From Arthrobacter citreus (lineage in GTDB: Bacteria; Bacillota; Bacilli; Bacillales; Bacillaceae_G), in assembly GCA_013200995.1 (NCBI GenBank), contig CP053688.1:2480001-2544000 (forward strand): a stretch of DNA of 64,000 nucleotides. Direction: 5' to 3'. The notes under the pieces are model-generated. The model had not been told where the DNA came from and made no database searches. It saw only the letters and a list, made by a program, of their open reading frames with translations. Below are positions 1-9,489 of this stretch, piece by piece. The first letter of the stretch is position 1, and every line of letters starts with the position of its first letter. The translations under genes were made by a program, and so were the position numbers.

Positions 1-1
1 C

Positions 2-367
2 CATGCAATCCGTACAATTGTATTTGCTGACCTTGTTATGGGGATCGATAACGTATTAGCAATTGCAGGGGCATCAAATGGAAAGCCTTCATTAGTAATT
101 ATAGGTCTTTCGATTTCGATTCCAATTATTATCTGGGGAAGCAAGGTTGTTTTATGGTTTTTAGAACGATATCCTGTCCTTAGCTTTGTTGGTGCTTCAG
201 TCCTTTCAATTACTGCAAGCAAAATGTTAATAGACGAACCAGCTATTAATGCGTATATAAACGGGAGAAACGATATGGAGTTAATTGTCAGTTCATCTTG
301 TGTTATTTTTACGATTATTATAGGTTACTACTTTAATAATATTCGATATCGTAAGCGAACTTCCTAA
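2..367 (+). CDS. TerC-family integral membrane protein, C-terminal part (YjbE-like)
   Basis: The frame is already open at the left edge of the window, so the N-terminus is missing; 121 residues are visible before the TAA stop. The segment FADLVMGIDNVLAIAGAS is the hallmark of TerC/YjbE membrane proteins, with the intramembrane Asp and Asp-Asn that are conserved in the family. Several hydrophobic helices follow, then a short basic tail. TerC proteins are linked to metal (notably manganese) efflux and to loading metal onto secreted enzymes; that role is family knowledge. A TerC-type gene (yjbE) lies beside spx in B. subtilis, and the convergent spx gene is next here. It is otherwise unremarkable. 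Confidence 0.85.
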   Translation, partial: HAIRTIVFADLVMGIDNVLAIAGASNGKPSLVIIGLSISIPIIIWGSKVVLWFLERYPVLSFVGASVLSITASKMLIDEPAINAYINGRNDMELIVSSSCVIFTIIIGYYFNNIRYRKRTS

Positions 368-375
368 TTGTAAAA

Positions 376-418
376 AAAAAGCTGTAAAAAGTATTCAGTA
401 AACTTTTTACAGCTTTTT
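376..418. terminator. Bidirectional terminator between terC-like gene and spx
   Basis: A perfect 17-bp inverted repeat (376-392 with 402-418) built on AGCTGTAAAAAGT has A and T runs on its outer sides. It can therefore terminate both the TerC-like gene and the convergent spx transcript. Confidence 0.85.
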
Positions 419-502
419 ATATATTATTCATAAGTATTTGTTCAATATGAATGAGAATCTTAATCAAGAATTGTAATATTTTTCACAATTCAAATCAAAA
501 AA

Positions 503-901
503 TTACTCATTAACTAAACGTTGTGCTTCGCGTAATTGATACGTGCGAACTGAACGTGGTAAAAATCTTCTTATTTCATCTTCATTATAACCAACTTGTA
601 AACGTTTCTCATCAATAATTATAGGTCTTCTTAATAAACCCGGATATTTTTGAATGATTTCATATAAGTCTTGTAAAGGAAGACTTTCAAGGTCCACGTT
701 TAATTCCTGGAATATTTTTGATCTTGTTGATATAATTTCATCAGTACCACTTTCAGTCATACGTAAAATTTGTTTAATCTCATTAATTGACAATGGTTCT
801 GAAAAAATATTTCTTTCTTTATAAGGAATATTATTATCTTCTAGCCACATTTTTGCTTTTCTACAAGACGTACAACTTGGTGAATTATACAAAATTACCA
901 T
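503..901 (-). CDS. spx: Spx, global thiol-stress transcriptional regulator
   Basis: At 132 residues this is the usual Spx length. Spx binds the alpha C-terminal domain of RNA polymerase and redirects transcription under disulfide stress; ClpXP normally degrades it. The redox switch C10-T-S-C13 is present, as are the ArsC-like fold, the segment [20 protein letters not shown] and the C-terminal QLREAQRL helix. The start is supported by an AGGGGGAG Shine-Dalgarno sequence about 908-915. The gene is monocistronic and faces the TerC gene. The upstream 310 bases probably carry its promoters, though I could not assign them. Identification is essentially certain. Confidence 0.97.
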   Translation of the reverse strand: MVILYNSPSCTSCRKAKMWLEDNNIPYKERNIFSEPLSINEIKQILRMTESGTDEIISTRSKIFQELNVDLESLPLQDLYEIIQKYPGLLRRPIIIDEKRLQVGYNEDEIRRFLPRSVRTYQLREAQRLVNE

Positions 902-1211
902 TTTGCGCTCCCCCTAACTATTCTTTTAAAAAAAGTAATATAGTTATCTGTATTAGTTTATAAGAATTGGTTAATTATAATAAGTTTAATCTACCACTAT
1001 ATGTTCACATTATACAGTATTGCTTAAGATAAATATAGACTAATTTGTAAAAAAATTTAAAAAAACCTATACAAAAGGTGTACAATTTTCAGTAAATTTA
1101 AAATCCAATAAATTCAAAATAATTATTTTGAAAATAACCAATTACGCTTTATATTTCACCACTTTTTTAATACAATAATAGTAACGCTTACATTCCTAGG
1201 AGGCTAATCTA
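902..1211. other. Intergenic region between divergent spx and a small membrane protein gene
   Basis: The region is AT-rich and has no ORF with a ribosome binding site. It must hold the divergent promoters. AGGAGG at 1198-1203 is the Shine-Dalgarno of the gene at 1212. A GTAACGCTTACATT motif (1181-1194) faintly resembles a cre site but lacks the second half, so it is not called. Confidence 0.5.
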
Positions 1212-1415
1212 ATGGCAGCTTACATAACTGATTTATTGATTGTTGCAGTGTTAGTAATTGGAATTACTGCACTTAATGGTGTGTTTACAAACGCGATCGG
1301 CGAAAAAATATTCGGTAGAAGTAAAAAAAGTCAATTTGTTGAGATGTCTGACAGAATGTCTGCTAACTTCAAACAAGTTGGTGGTCAAGGCAAATTCCGT
1401 AAGAAAACTTATTAA
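1212..1415 (+). CDS. Small single-pass membrane protein of unknown function (67 aa)
   Basis: I do not recognise this 67-residue protein. An AGGAGG Shine-Dalgarno sits nine bases before the ATG. Residues 5-27 (TDLLIVAVLVIGITALNGVFT) form one membrane helix. The remainder is hydrophilic and basic, ending in GKFRKKTY, so a cytoplasmic basic tail is likely by the positive-inside rule. It lies alone between spx and the convergent opp operon and is followed by two tandem copies of its own terminator. An uncharacterised small ORF at this position may be common among relatives; a family search would settle that. The strong ribosome site and terminator make a genuine gene very likely. Confidence 0.75.
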   Translation: MAAYITDLLIVAVLVIGITALNGVFTNAIGEKIFGRSKKSQFVEMSDRMSANFKQVGGQGKFRKKTY

Positions 1416-1453
1416 TAGTGCAGGTATTAGGTAGAACAAAGGTTTTAGGAAAA

Positions 1454-1534
1454 GGAAGGGCACAAAAGCCCTTTCTTTTTTTGTTTCAAAAAAAGGAAGG
1501 GCACAAAAGCCCTTTCTTTTTTTGTTTCAAAAAA
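1454..1534 (+). terminator. Tandemly duplicated intrinsic terminator (two ~41-bp copies)
   Basis: Copy 1 is at 1454-1494 and copy 2 at 1495-1534. They are identical except for one A in the trailing run. Each carries the hairpin AAGGGCACAAAAGCCCTT followed by a T7 tract. This is a head-to-tail duplication of a complete terminator downstream of the 67-aa gene. Confidence 0.9.
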
Positions 1535-1778
1535 GGTCGAGTCTTAAGGAGATGTTTAAGGTATAGTTGGTTCAGTATTCTAAGGAATATTAGATTCAGG
1601 GGCTTTGAAAATAAATTTATACCGCACCATTATACACTTTTGCTCTTCCTTCTTCTCCACAGCTAGTCCAACCATTCTTCTACCTACCCTTGCCTGCACT
1701 GATAATTTTAGAACTTTCATCTTAATTTTCCCTTAATTTCAGAATACCTTGAAATTCATTTGGATTTACCTTTTTTCT

Positions 1779-1842
1779 AACTCATGAGCACCTTATGAGA
1801 TTAAAAAATTGATGCTTCTTCCGTTTATTAACTCATGAACCC
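1779..1842. repeat. Dispersed ACTCAT/ATGAG intergenic repeat, locus A
   Basis: Two degenerate units are present: ACTCATGAGCACCTTATGAG (1780-1799) and TTTATTAACTCATGAACC (1824-1841). The reverse complement of the second, GGTTCATGAGTTAATAAA, occurs exactly at 62785-62802. Related units also occur at 36372-36535. All three sites are junctions of convergent genes. The rest of 1535-1907 is pyrimidine-rich and non-coding, with no other feature that I can see. Confidence 0.6.
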
Positions 1843-1907
1843 TATTTTTCTACACCTTAATGTAATTTCCTATCCTATCTTCCCGTCCTACTCCTTAACC
1901 CTATAAA

Positions 1908-1941
1908 AAATGCCTAGCGAATTATTCACTAGGCACTGTTT
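1908..1941 (-). terminator. Terminator of the opp operon
   Basis: On the reverse strand GCCTAGTGAATAATTCGCTAGGC forms a hairpin with one mismatch, followed by a T-run, directly downstream of oppF. Confidence 0.85.
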
Positions 1942-2880
1942 TTATTTATACATTTGTTGGTAATTTTTAAATTCTGCTTCAGAGCAAAGTACGAAATGTC
2001 CTGGACGAACTTCACGTAATTTTGGTTCTTCGTTAGAATAATCGTGTTGAGATGCATCATAAACGATACGTTTACGGTTGCGCTCATAAACTGGATCTGG
2101 AAGCGGGATTGCTGATAATAAAGATTTTGTATAAGGATGCATTGGGTAATCATATAATTCATTACTATCTGCAAGCTCAACGATTTTACCGTGATACATT
2201 ACACCGATACGGTCACTAATGTATTTAACCATTGATAAATCATGGGCAATAAATAAATATGTTAAGCCTTTTTCCTTTTGAAGCTTTTTCATTAAGTTTA
2301 CAACCTGAGCTTGAATCGATACGTCAAGAGCTGAAATTGGCTCATCGGCAATGACAAAGTCTGGTTGTACAGCAAGTGCTCTTGCAATACCGATACGTTG
2401 ACGTTGTCCACCTGAGAATTCATGTGGGAAACGATTAGCATGCTCTTTATTTAAACCTACTGTGTCAAGTAAGTCATATACCATTTTCGTACGTTCTTGT
2501 CTGTTACGAGCTAAGCCGTGAATATCAATACCTTCAGCAATGATATCAGCAACTTTCATACGCGGGTTAAGTGAAGCGTATGGATCTTGGAATATCATTT
2601 GCATACGTCGGTTAAATTTCTTTAATTCTTTACTACTTTTCTTTCCATGTACATCTTCACCATCGAAAATTACTTGTCCATCCGTCGCATTGTATAAACG
2701 AATGATTGCACGTCCAGTTGTTGATTTACCAGAACCTGATTCACCTACTAAACCGAATGTTTCTCCACGGAAGATGTCAAATGTAACATCATCGATTGCT
2801 TTAACAGTTGTTTTACCTGTATTAAAGTATTGTTTTAAATTTTTAACTTCGACTAATTTTTCTGCTGTTTTATTTGACAT
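1942..2880 (-). CDS. oppF: Oligopeptide ABC transporter ATP-binding protein OppF
   Basis: This 312-residue nucleotide-binding subunit of the oligopeptide importer has Walker A GLVGESGSGKST, signature SGGQRQRIGIARAL, Walker B FVIADEP and the switch His in LFIAHD. The C-terminal extension (about 235-312) with HPYTKSLLSAIP is the oligopeptide/dipeptide-transporter domain. It pairs with OppD to drive import. In Bacillus this system takes up peptides and signalling peptides (Phr) that feed sporulation and competence; that is family knowledge. The start overlaps the end of oppD by 11 bp, which suggests translational coupling. It is last in the operon and is followed by a terminator. Confidence 0.95.
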   Translation of the reverse strand: MSNKTAEKLVEVKNLKQYFNTGKTTVKAIDDVTFDIFRGETFGLVGESGSGKSTTGRAIIRLYNATDGQVIFDGEDVHGKKSSKELKKFNRRMQMIFQDPYASLNPRMKVADIIAEGIDIHGLARNRQERTKMVYDLLDTVGLNKEHANRFPHEFSGGQRQRIGIARALAVQPDFVIADEPISALDVSIQAQVVNLMKKLQKEKGLTYLFIAHDLSMVKYISDRIGVMYHGKIVELADSNELYDYPMHPYTKSLLSAIPLPDPVYERNRKRIVYDASQHDYSNEEPKLREVRPGHFVLCSEAEFKNYQQMYK

Positions 2881-3919
2881 TTACTTCACCTTCCTTCATT
2901 CGTTGAATACGCTTCTTAACGGCTTCAGGTGGTTCAACTTTAGGAGCATCCTCATGTAATAACCATGTTGCAGCGTAGTGTGTATCAGACACTTTGAACA
3001 TAGGAGGTTCCATTTCATAGTCAATTTTTAAAGCATTTGGATTACGTGGTGCAAACGCATCACCTTTTGGAGGATTTAGTAGATCTGGCGGCGTACCAGG
3101 AATAGCTACTAATTCTGCTCCTTGTTCATTATCTAAGTCAGGCATTGAAGCTAAAAGTCCCCAAGTATAAGGATGTTTTGGATTGTAGAAAACATCGTCT
3201 ACAGTTCCAATTTCAACTACTCGACCTGCATACATAACTGCTACTTTATCGGCAACATTCGCTACTACACCTAAATCATGTGTAATAAAGATAATTGCTG
3301 AATCAGTTTTTCTTTGAATATCTTTCATTAATTCAAGGATTTGAGCTTGAATTGTAACGTCAAGAGCTGTCGTTGGCTCATCGGCAATTAATAATTTTGG
3401 ATTACAAGCAAGCGCCATTGCAATAACAACACGTTGTCTCATACCACCTGAGAATTGGTGCGGGTATTGTTTAAAACGAGCTTCAGCCTGTGGAATACCT
3501 ACAAGGTTGATTAATTCAATCGCAATTTTCTTTGCTTCAGTTTTGCTCATTTTTTGGTGCTTCATTAGACCTTCTGTTATTTGATATCCAATCGTTAATA
3601 CTGGATTTAAAGAAGTCATAGGATCTTGGAAAATCATTGAAATATCTTTTCCACGAATAGCTTGCATTTCTTTTTCGCTTATTTTAGCTAAATCTTTTCC
3701 ATCGAATAAGATTTCACCGCTTTTAATTTTTCCAGGAGGGCTTGGAATTAACCCCATTAATGCTTTAGATGTTACTGATTTACCTGAACCAGATTCACCT
3801 ACAATTGCTAATGTCTCACCTTTTTTTAGGTCAAATGAAACTCCGCGTACTGCTTGAACTTCACCAGCATGAGTATAAAAGGAGACACACAGATCTTTTA
3901 CTTCTAATAATTTACTCAT
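2870..3919 (-). CDS. oppD: Oligopeptide ABC transporter ATP-binding protein OppD
   Basis: A 349-residue ABC ATPase with Walker A AIVGESGSGKSV, signature SGGMRQRVVIAMAL, Walker B LLIADEP and switch FITHD. The C-terminal oligo_HPY domain includes HPYTWGLLASMPDLD. It forms the heterodimeric motor with OppF. An AAAGGAG Shine-Dalgarno lies seven bases before the ATG. The gene sits third in oppB-C-D-F and overlaps oppF. Confidence 0.95.
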   Translation of the reverse strand: MSKLLEVKDLCVSFYTHAGEVQAVRGVSFDLKKGETLAIVGESGSGKSVTSKALMGLIPSPPGKIKSGEILFDGKDLAKISEKEMQAIRGKDISMIFQDPMTSLNPVLTIGYQITEGLMKHQKMSKTEAKKIAIELINLVGIPQAEARFKQYPHQFSGGMRQRVVIAMALACNPKLLIADEPTTALDVTIQAQILELMKDIQRKTDSAIIFITHDLGVVANVADKVAVMYAGRVVEIGTVDDVFYNPKHPYTWGLLASMPDLDNEQGAELVAIPGTPPDLLNPPKGDAFAPRNPNALKIDYEMEPPMFKVSDTHYAATWLLHEDAPKVEPPEAVKKRIQRMKEGEVNVK

Positions 3920-3939
3920 TGTTCATTCTCCTTTCAAAA

Positions 3940-4962
3940 TTACTTACTCGATTTTGGATCTAGAGCGTCGCGTAAGCCGTCAGCAATTAAGTTGAAACTT
4001 AAAATTAACAAACTGATTACAATCGCTGGAATAATCATCATATGAGGGAAAGTTTGTAATGACTTAAAGCCATCACTTACTAAAGAACCTAATGATGCTT
4101 TTGGTGGTGCAATACCTAAACCAATGAAACTTAAGAACGCTTCAGAGAAGATAGCACTTGGAATCGTAAACATCATCATTACGATAATTGGACCCATAAT
4201 ATTTGGAATTAAGTGTTTTGCAATTAATTGAGTATTAGTCGCACCTAATGTTCTTGAAGCTAAAACGAATTCTTGATTTTTTAATTTTAACATTTGACCA
4301 CGTACGATACGTGACATACTTACCCAGCCTGTAATAACCATCGCTAAGGCGATTGAAAGAATACCTGGGTTTTTAAAGATCAGGATAAACAGGATTACTA
4401 CGATTAAATACGGAATACCCATTAATACTTCGGCGATACGTTGCATGATTGTATCCACTCGTCCACCAAAGAAGCCTGAGATACCACCAAATGTAACACC
4501 AATTAACATATCAATTACTGCTGCTAATAAACCGATTAAGATTGAAACACGAGCACCAGACCATGTTCTTGTGAAAAGGTCACGTCCAAGATCATCTGTA
4601 CCAAACCAGTAATTTTCTTTAATTCCTTTATCTTTATAAACGTCATTTCCATATTGATCATACCCATCAAATGGTAAGAATTTTACATTTGCTAATACAC
4701 CAATTTTTGGTGGTAATTTTGCTCTTTTTAAATCTTGATCTTTGTAAGAATGGCCACTAATCATTGGACCAAACAAAGTGAAGATTAATAAGATGCATAG
4801 GATGATAAAACCTAACATCGCACCTTTATTTCTCATAAAACGTCTTCTTGCATCTTTCCAGAAAGAATCTGAAGGTCTTGAAATTTTATCTGCATTATTT
4901 AAATCTACGTTTGCAGGTTGAAATAAATCAGATGAAATTTTTTGAGCTGTATTATTGTTCAT
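3940..4962 (-). CDS. oppC: Oligopeptide ABC transporter permease OppC
   Basis: This 340-residue inner-membrane permease has a cytoplasmic N-terminus (residues 1-45), a first helix at about 50-70 and an extracytoplasmic loop carrying YWFGTDDLGRDLFTRTW. That loop is followed by the five-helix BPD transporter core with the EAA-type loop near EFVLASRTLGATNTQLIAKHLIPN. It pairs with OppB to form the pore. AGGAGG overlaps the end of oppB, and the two genes are only two bases apart, so they are translationally linked. Confidence 0.95.
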   Translation of the reverse strand: MNNNTAQKISSDLFQPANVDLNNADKISRPSDSFWKDARRRFMRNKGAMLGFIILCILLIFTLFGPMISGHSYKDQDLKRAKLPPKIGVLANVKFLPFDGYDQYGNDVYKDKGIKENYWFGTDDLGRDLFTRTWSGARVSILIGLLAAVIDMLIGVTFGGISGFFGGRVDTIMQRIAEVLMGIPYLIVVILFILIFKNPGILSIALAMVITGWVSMSRIVRGQMLKLKNQEFVLASRTLGATNTQLIAKHLIPNIMGPIIVMMMFTIPSAIFSEAFLSFIGLGIAPPKASLGSLVSDGFKSLQTFPHMMIIPAIVISLLILSFNLIADGLRDALDPKSSK

Positions 4963-4964
4963 TC

Positions 4965-5891
4965 TTATTTACCTCCTGCTAAACGGATACGTGGATCAAT
5001 TACACCGTATAAAATATCTACTACGAAGATTACAATTAATAATAATGCACTATAGAAAATTGTTGTACCCATGATTAATGAGTAATCATTTGTTTGGATT
5101 GATTGCACGAATTGAGAACCTAATCCAGGTACAGCAAACATATTTTCAATAACTAATGTACCAGTCATTAAGTTTACAGCCATAGGGCCTAAAATTGTAA
5201 CAACCGGAATTAATGCATTTCTTAATGCGTGTTTAATAACTACGCCAACTTGAGAAATACCTTTTGCTTTTGCAGTTACGATATATTCAGAATTCATTAC
5301 TTCGATTAATTCAGATCTTGAGAATCGAGCTACCGTTGCGATAACGAATACTGATAATGCAATAGTCGGTAAAATCGTGAATTTAAAGCTTTCCCAATAT
5401 GCTACTGGGAACCACTTTAGTTGTACTGCTAAATAATATTGTAAGATGGCCCCGAATACGAATGAAGGTATCGAGATCCCTAGAACTGCTAGAACTGTAG
5501 CTCCGTAATCAAAAATTGTATTGTTTTTTAATGCTGAAATGATCCCTAAGATTAATCCTATAAATGCTCCTAATAATAAAGCTTGAGCACCTAATTGAGC
5601 TGATGGACCAATACGAGTTTTAATCATATCAGTTACTTTACGGTTATCGTATTTATATGAATCTCCTAAATCTCCTGTTGCTAAATTCTTCATGTAAGTT
5701 GCGTACTGAACAGGAATAGGCTTATCTAACCCATACTTTGCAAAAATAATTTGTTTTTGTTCAGGCGTTAATTTCTCTGGGTTTTTTAATGGAGAACCTG
5801 GTAACAACTTCATTAAGAAAAATGTAACAGTACAAATCAAAAATAGTGTGACAAACATGTAAATAAATCTCTGTAGCACGTAACGTCCCAC
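4965..5891 (-). CDS. oppB: Oligopeptide ABC transporter permease OppB
   Basis: A 308-residue permease with an N-terminal helix, the PGSP motif typical of OppB/DppB (KLLPGSPLKNP) and a six-helix topology. The EAA loop is near SEYIVTAKAKGISQVGVVIKHALRN. Translation most likely begins at GTG (5891), preceded by GGGGGTG. It is the first gene of this operon: the usual substrate-binding lipoprotein gene oppA is absent upstream, where 778 bases are non-coding. The transporter must therefore use binding proteins encoded elsewhere. Confidence 0.95.
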   Translation of the reverse strand: MGRYVLQRFIYMFVTLFLICTVTFFLMKLLPGSPLKNPEKLTPEQKQIIFAKYGLDKPIPVQYATYMKNLATGDLGDSYKYDNRKVTDMIKTRIGPSAQLGAQALLLGAFIGLILGIISALKNNTIFDYGATVLAVLGISIPSFVFGAILQYYLAVQLKWFPVAYWESFKFTILPTIALSVFVIATVARFSRSELIEVMNSEYIVTAKAKGISQVGVVIKHALRNALIPVVTILGPMAVNLMTGTLVIENMFAVPGLGSQFVQSIQTNDYSLIMGTTIFYSALLLIVIFVVDILYGVIDPRIRLAGGK

Positions 5892-6669
5892 AACAGCACC
5901 CCCTTATTAATTTTAAAAATTTTTTTATATTTTTTTTGTTAAAAATGAGAGTAGTTAAAATACTCTTATTTTCATTTCTAGACTGTTTCGTTCGTTTTTA
6001 CTTCTTGTCCATATTATTCTCAAACATGGATTCAATCATTTAGTCCATTTTTTTCTTTAAATGTAAAAAAGGTGTAAAAATTTGCTTAAGCTTTTTTTTC
6101 CAATAATGTAAGCGTATTCGCAATGACGTTATTGGTCAATATTTTTTTACTAGAAAATTCAAAATTATTATTCTAGACTGATAATTCTATTAGGAAATTC
6201 CTGTTTATTTTAAAACTGGGATCCTCATAAAAAATAGCTCATTCAGATATTTATTCATAAATTTTAGTAAAAAAATGAATAGTTACTTTAATTTCAAATT
6301 ACAATTCCAGTATAACAAACTATTTATCGTAACATATCTCACAATCCATGATGTATACCCCCTAAGATGCAATGCAATGTAGGTTAAAACGCAGAAAGTT
6401 AATATACAATTCTGAATTTTTATAGTAGAATTTTCGATAGTAATCGATTTTTTTCTACAAATTTTATTATACATTTTTATTAGAGTTTTACAACAATTTT
6501 GACAAAATTAAATTAATAAATTTGTTGAAATTAAAAGAATTCTCTCAAAAATGCTAACAATTAAAATAAAATTGTAAATATTAGTTGAAACTGTTTACAA
6601 TGTTATTATAGTATAGCAATAATAGGTCAACAATATATAATTCTTTCCAATAGGGGGATCTTAAACTAA
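5892..6669. other. Long non-coding upstream region of the opp operon
   Basis: This is 778 bases of very AT-rich sequence between divergent oppB and a DUF3899 gene. I translated plausible frames and found no remnant of an OppA protein and no credible small gene. It carries a cre-like site (6106-6122). Otherwise I see no defined structure. Confidence 0.5.
6106..6122. promoter_or_regulatory. cre-like (CcpA) site upstream of oppB
   Basis: ATGTAAGCGTATTCGCA matches the catabolite-responsive element pattern (WTGNAARCGNWWWCA) in its first 14 positions but departs in the last three. It lies about 215 bp upstream of the oppB start. CcpA control of opp is an inference from this motif alone. Confidence 0.35.
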
Positions 6670-7044
6670 ATGTCAAAACACTATATTATCAGCGTATTTT
6701 CGGGGATATTACTAGCAGCAATCATTTCACTCATCCAGGGAACATTACACTTTTTCCTTCATTTCACCAATGTAACTTTCTATATTGGACTAACATTATT
6801 TGTAATCGGCGGATTCTTATTAATCGTCCAAAGTGGATTCTTTAATATTACTCGTTTTGGAATGCGTAAAGTTTTTGGTACACGTGACAAGCAAATGGCC
6901 GAAATGACAGGTGATGAAACACTAACTGTTGATAAGGATATGATTTATAGAAGATATAATTTTTCAATAACTAAGCCTTTACTATGGACGTCTATTACTT
7001 TAGTGATCATCTCTTATCTGTTCAGTTTTATCATTATTTATTAA
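6670..7044 (+). CDS. DUF3899 family membrane protein
   Basis: This 124-residue protein has three membrane helices: about residues 5-27, 35-55 and a C-terminal one at about 102-122. The cytoplasmic loop between helices 2 and 3 is charged and contains GMRKVFGTRDKQMAEMTGDE. That layout matches the DUF3899 family found near trpS in Bacillus; the function is unknown. A GGGGGATC ribosome site precedes the ATG. It sits directly upstream of the trpS T-box but has a separate start, and trpS has its own promoter at 7061, so they are probably not one operon. Confidence 0.75.
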   Translation: MSKHYIISVFSGILLAAIISLIQGTLHFFLHFTNVTFYIGLTLFVIGGFLLIVQSGFFNITRFGMRKVFGTRDKQMAEMTGDETLTVDKDMIYRRYNFSITKPLLWTSITLVIISYLFSFIIIY

Positions 7045-7060
7045 ATGATGTATCAACATC

Positions 7061-7089
7061 TTGAAAGTTGAATATAATTAAGATATTAT
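7061..7089 (+). promoter_or_regulatory. Sigma-A promoter of the trpS T-box leader
   Basis: TTGAAA (7061-7066), a 17-bp spacer and TATTAT (7084-7089). This places transcription start near 7096, just upstream of the T-box stem I. Confidence 0.7.
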
Positions 7090-7104
7090 CTATAGAAAGT
7101 ATAT

Positions 7105-7353
7105 AAAAGCTATGACGAAGAGTAGTACACAGAATTGGCATGTTAAGAGAGCTTGTGGATGGTGAAAACAAGTCGTGCCTCCTGTCGAATGGGCTTCTGA
7201 GCTTCGAACCGAACAGTTTAGTAGGCTTCGACGTATCTCAAACGATAGATGAGGGCATGATTTCATGCATGAGTGATTCCTTAATGGAATAACTAGAGTG
7301 GTACCGCGGTTTAATCGTCTCTATGTAGATAGAGAGATTATGCCGCTTTTTTT
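7105..7353 (+). promoter_or_regulatory. T-box riboswitch (tRNA-Trp) controlling trpS
   Basis: The leader carries the T-box core AGAGTGGTACCGCGG (7295-7309), the AGTAGTA region near 7120 and stem I elements. GAA-TGG-GCTTCTGAGC follows the usual layout of the specifier loop and gives a UGG tryptophan specifier codon at 7190-7192. The terminator runs from GCGG (7306-7309) to CCGC (7343-7346) and is followed by a T tract. Uncharged tRNA-Trp binding the UGGN bulge would stabilise the antiterminator and allow trpS transcription. The UGG specifier agrees with the downstream gene, which supports the call. Confidence 0.95.
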
Positions 7354-7375
7354 ATTTTAATTAGCTTTTTTTTAG

Positions 7376-8386
<1,011 letters not shown>

Positions 8387-8397
8387 TCACTAATTTA

Positions 8398-8503
8398 AAA
8401 AGAGTTATCTTAGAGTTATAAATCTTTAGATACTCTTTTTTCTTTGATAATCTAGTTGAAAACAAAGAAAACCCACAAGGATTTTTATCTCCTTGTGGGT
8501 TTG
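8398..8503. terminator. Two terminator hairpins between trpS and yjbA
   Basis: An A/T-rich hairpin (about 8398-8441, GAGTATCT-type arms) follows trpS. A perfect hairpin AACCCACAAGGA / TCCTTGTGGGTT (8469-8503), with a T-rich side towards yjbA, follows it and can serve the convergent gene. Confidence 0.75.
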
Positions 8504-8531
8504 TTCTTTGAGATCTTTTAAGGACCCCGTT

Positions 8532-9284
8532 TTAATTTACTTTTTGCTCGTGTTCCATTTCCCATAACTTTTCAAAGAAAGGTTGACCTTTGACGATTCT
8601 TCCACATAATTGCTCATGACGATCTGACCATCCACTTTTTATTTCATCATATAATTGAGACCAAATATCCTCAAATGTCAAATCCTGTATTTGTTGATAC
8701 GATGTTGGATTCCACTCAGTGTACCAATATCGGATTTCCGAAGGATTTTTTGACGAATGCAGTTGATCTAATGCCATAAATAATAACTGTTTCAGTTGTC
8801 TTTCTTTTCTTGTTAGTCCGCTCATAATAATTGGCGACGGTGACAGTATATGATGTTCTTTATTTTCTTCTGCCATTAAATTATGTAGACTATAGTGACT
8901 TTCCTCAATCTCAGCTGTCATATCATATACCATTTGTTCTTGCCTTGGAATTAAACGGCTTTTTCTAATCGGAATATTATATCCAATTGTGTCCACCGCA
9001 ATAATTCCATTACCATCTGTTACTACAAAGCAATAATCTAACTGAATACGCTCGTGGTTCTTTCTTACATAGGACTTTTGAAACACTTCTGTTAATAGAC
9101 CGGATGGAAGCTCTAATAGTTCATTTTCAATATACTGATAGATCTCTGGAGTAACTTTAATGACTGGAACTTGGTCTAATAATTCAACACTATCATCTTT
9201 TCTCCACTCAAAAAAATGACAGACATTGTAACCATTTTCTTCACCTTCAAACCAATTGACCCATACATCATGTAAATACAACAT
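8532..9284 (-). CDS. yjbA: UPF0736/DUF3603 family protein YjbA
   Basis: This 250-residue cytosolic protein begins [29 protein letters not shown], the conserved opening of the YjbA (UPF0736) family. It has no signal peptide and no membrane helix. The function is unknown. GAGGGG is correctly placed before the ATG. In B. subtilis yjbA also lies beside trpS, so position and sequence agree. Confidence 0.85.
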   Translation of the reverse strand: MLYLHDVWVNWFEGEENGYNVCHFFEWRKDDSVELLDQVPVIKVTPEIYQYIENELLELPSGLLTEVFQKSYVRKNHERIQLDYCFVVTDGNGIIAVDTIGYNIPIRKSRLIPRQEQMVYDMTAEIEESHYSLHNLMAEENKEHHILSPSPIIMSGLTRKERQLKQLLFMALDQLHSSKNPSEIRYWYTEWNPTSYQQIQDLTFEDIWSQLYDEIKSGWSDRHEQLCGRIVKGQPFFEKLWEMEHEQKVN

Positions 9285-9489
9285 TTACTACCCCTCACTT
9301 CACAACTGTATGTAACTTTCAGTATGGTCAGTGATTCACTAAATTATTCCATTTATCCACTGAATTACAAAAAGTGTTTTAACAAATTGAATAAATAATG
9401 GTCAAAAAAGCATTAAATATCACTATTTTAGATATTTTTCATGATTTTTACAAGTCGATTCAATACATCTAATTTGGAATCGTTTGCAC

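Noticed and set aside
1181..1194. Possible cre site in front of the 67-aa gene
   Set aside because: Only the first half fits the consensus; the second half lacks the conserved C and A.
1251..1666. Open frames on both strands overlapping the 67-aa gene and its duplicated terminator
   Set aside because: They run through the hairpin repeats, lack ribosome sites and oppose or overlap a better-supported gene.
6283..6474. 63-codon reverse-strand frame in the opp upstream region
   Set aside because: No ribosome site, no OppA similarity and a composition expected of AT-rich non-coding DNA.
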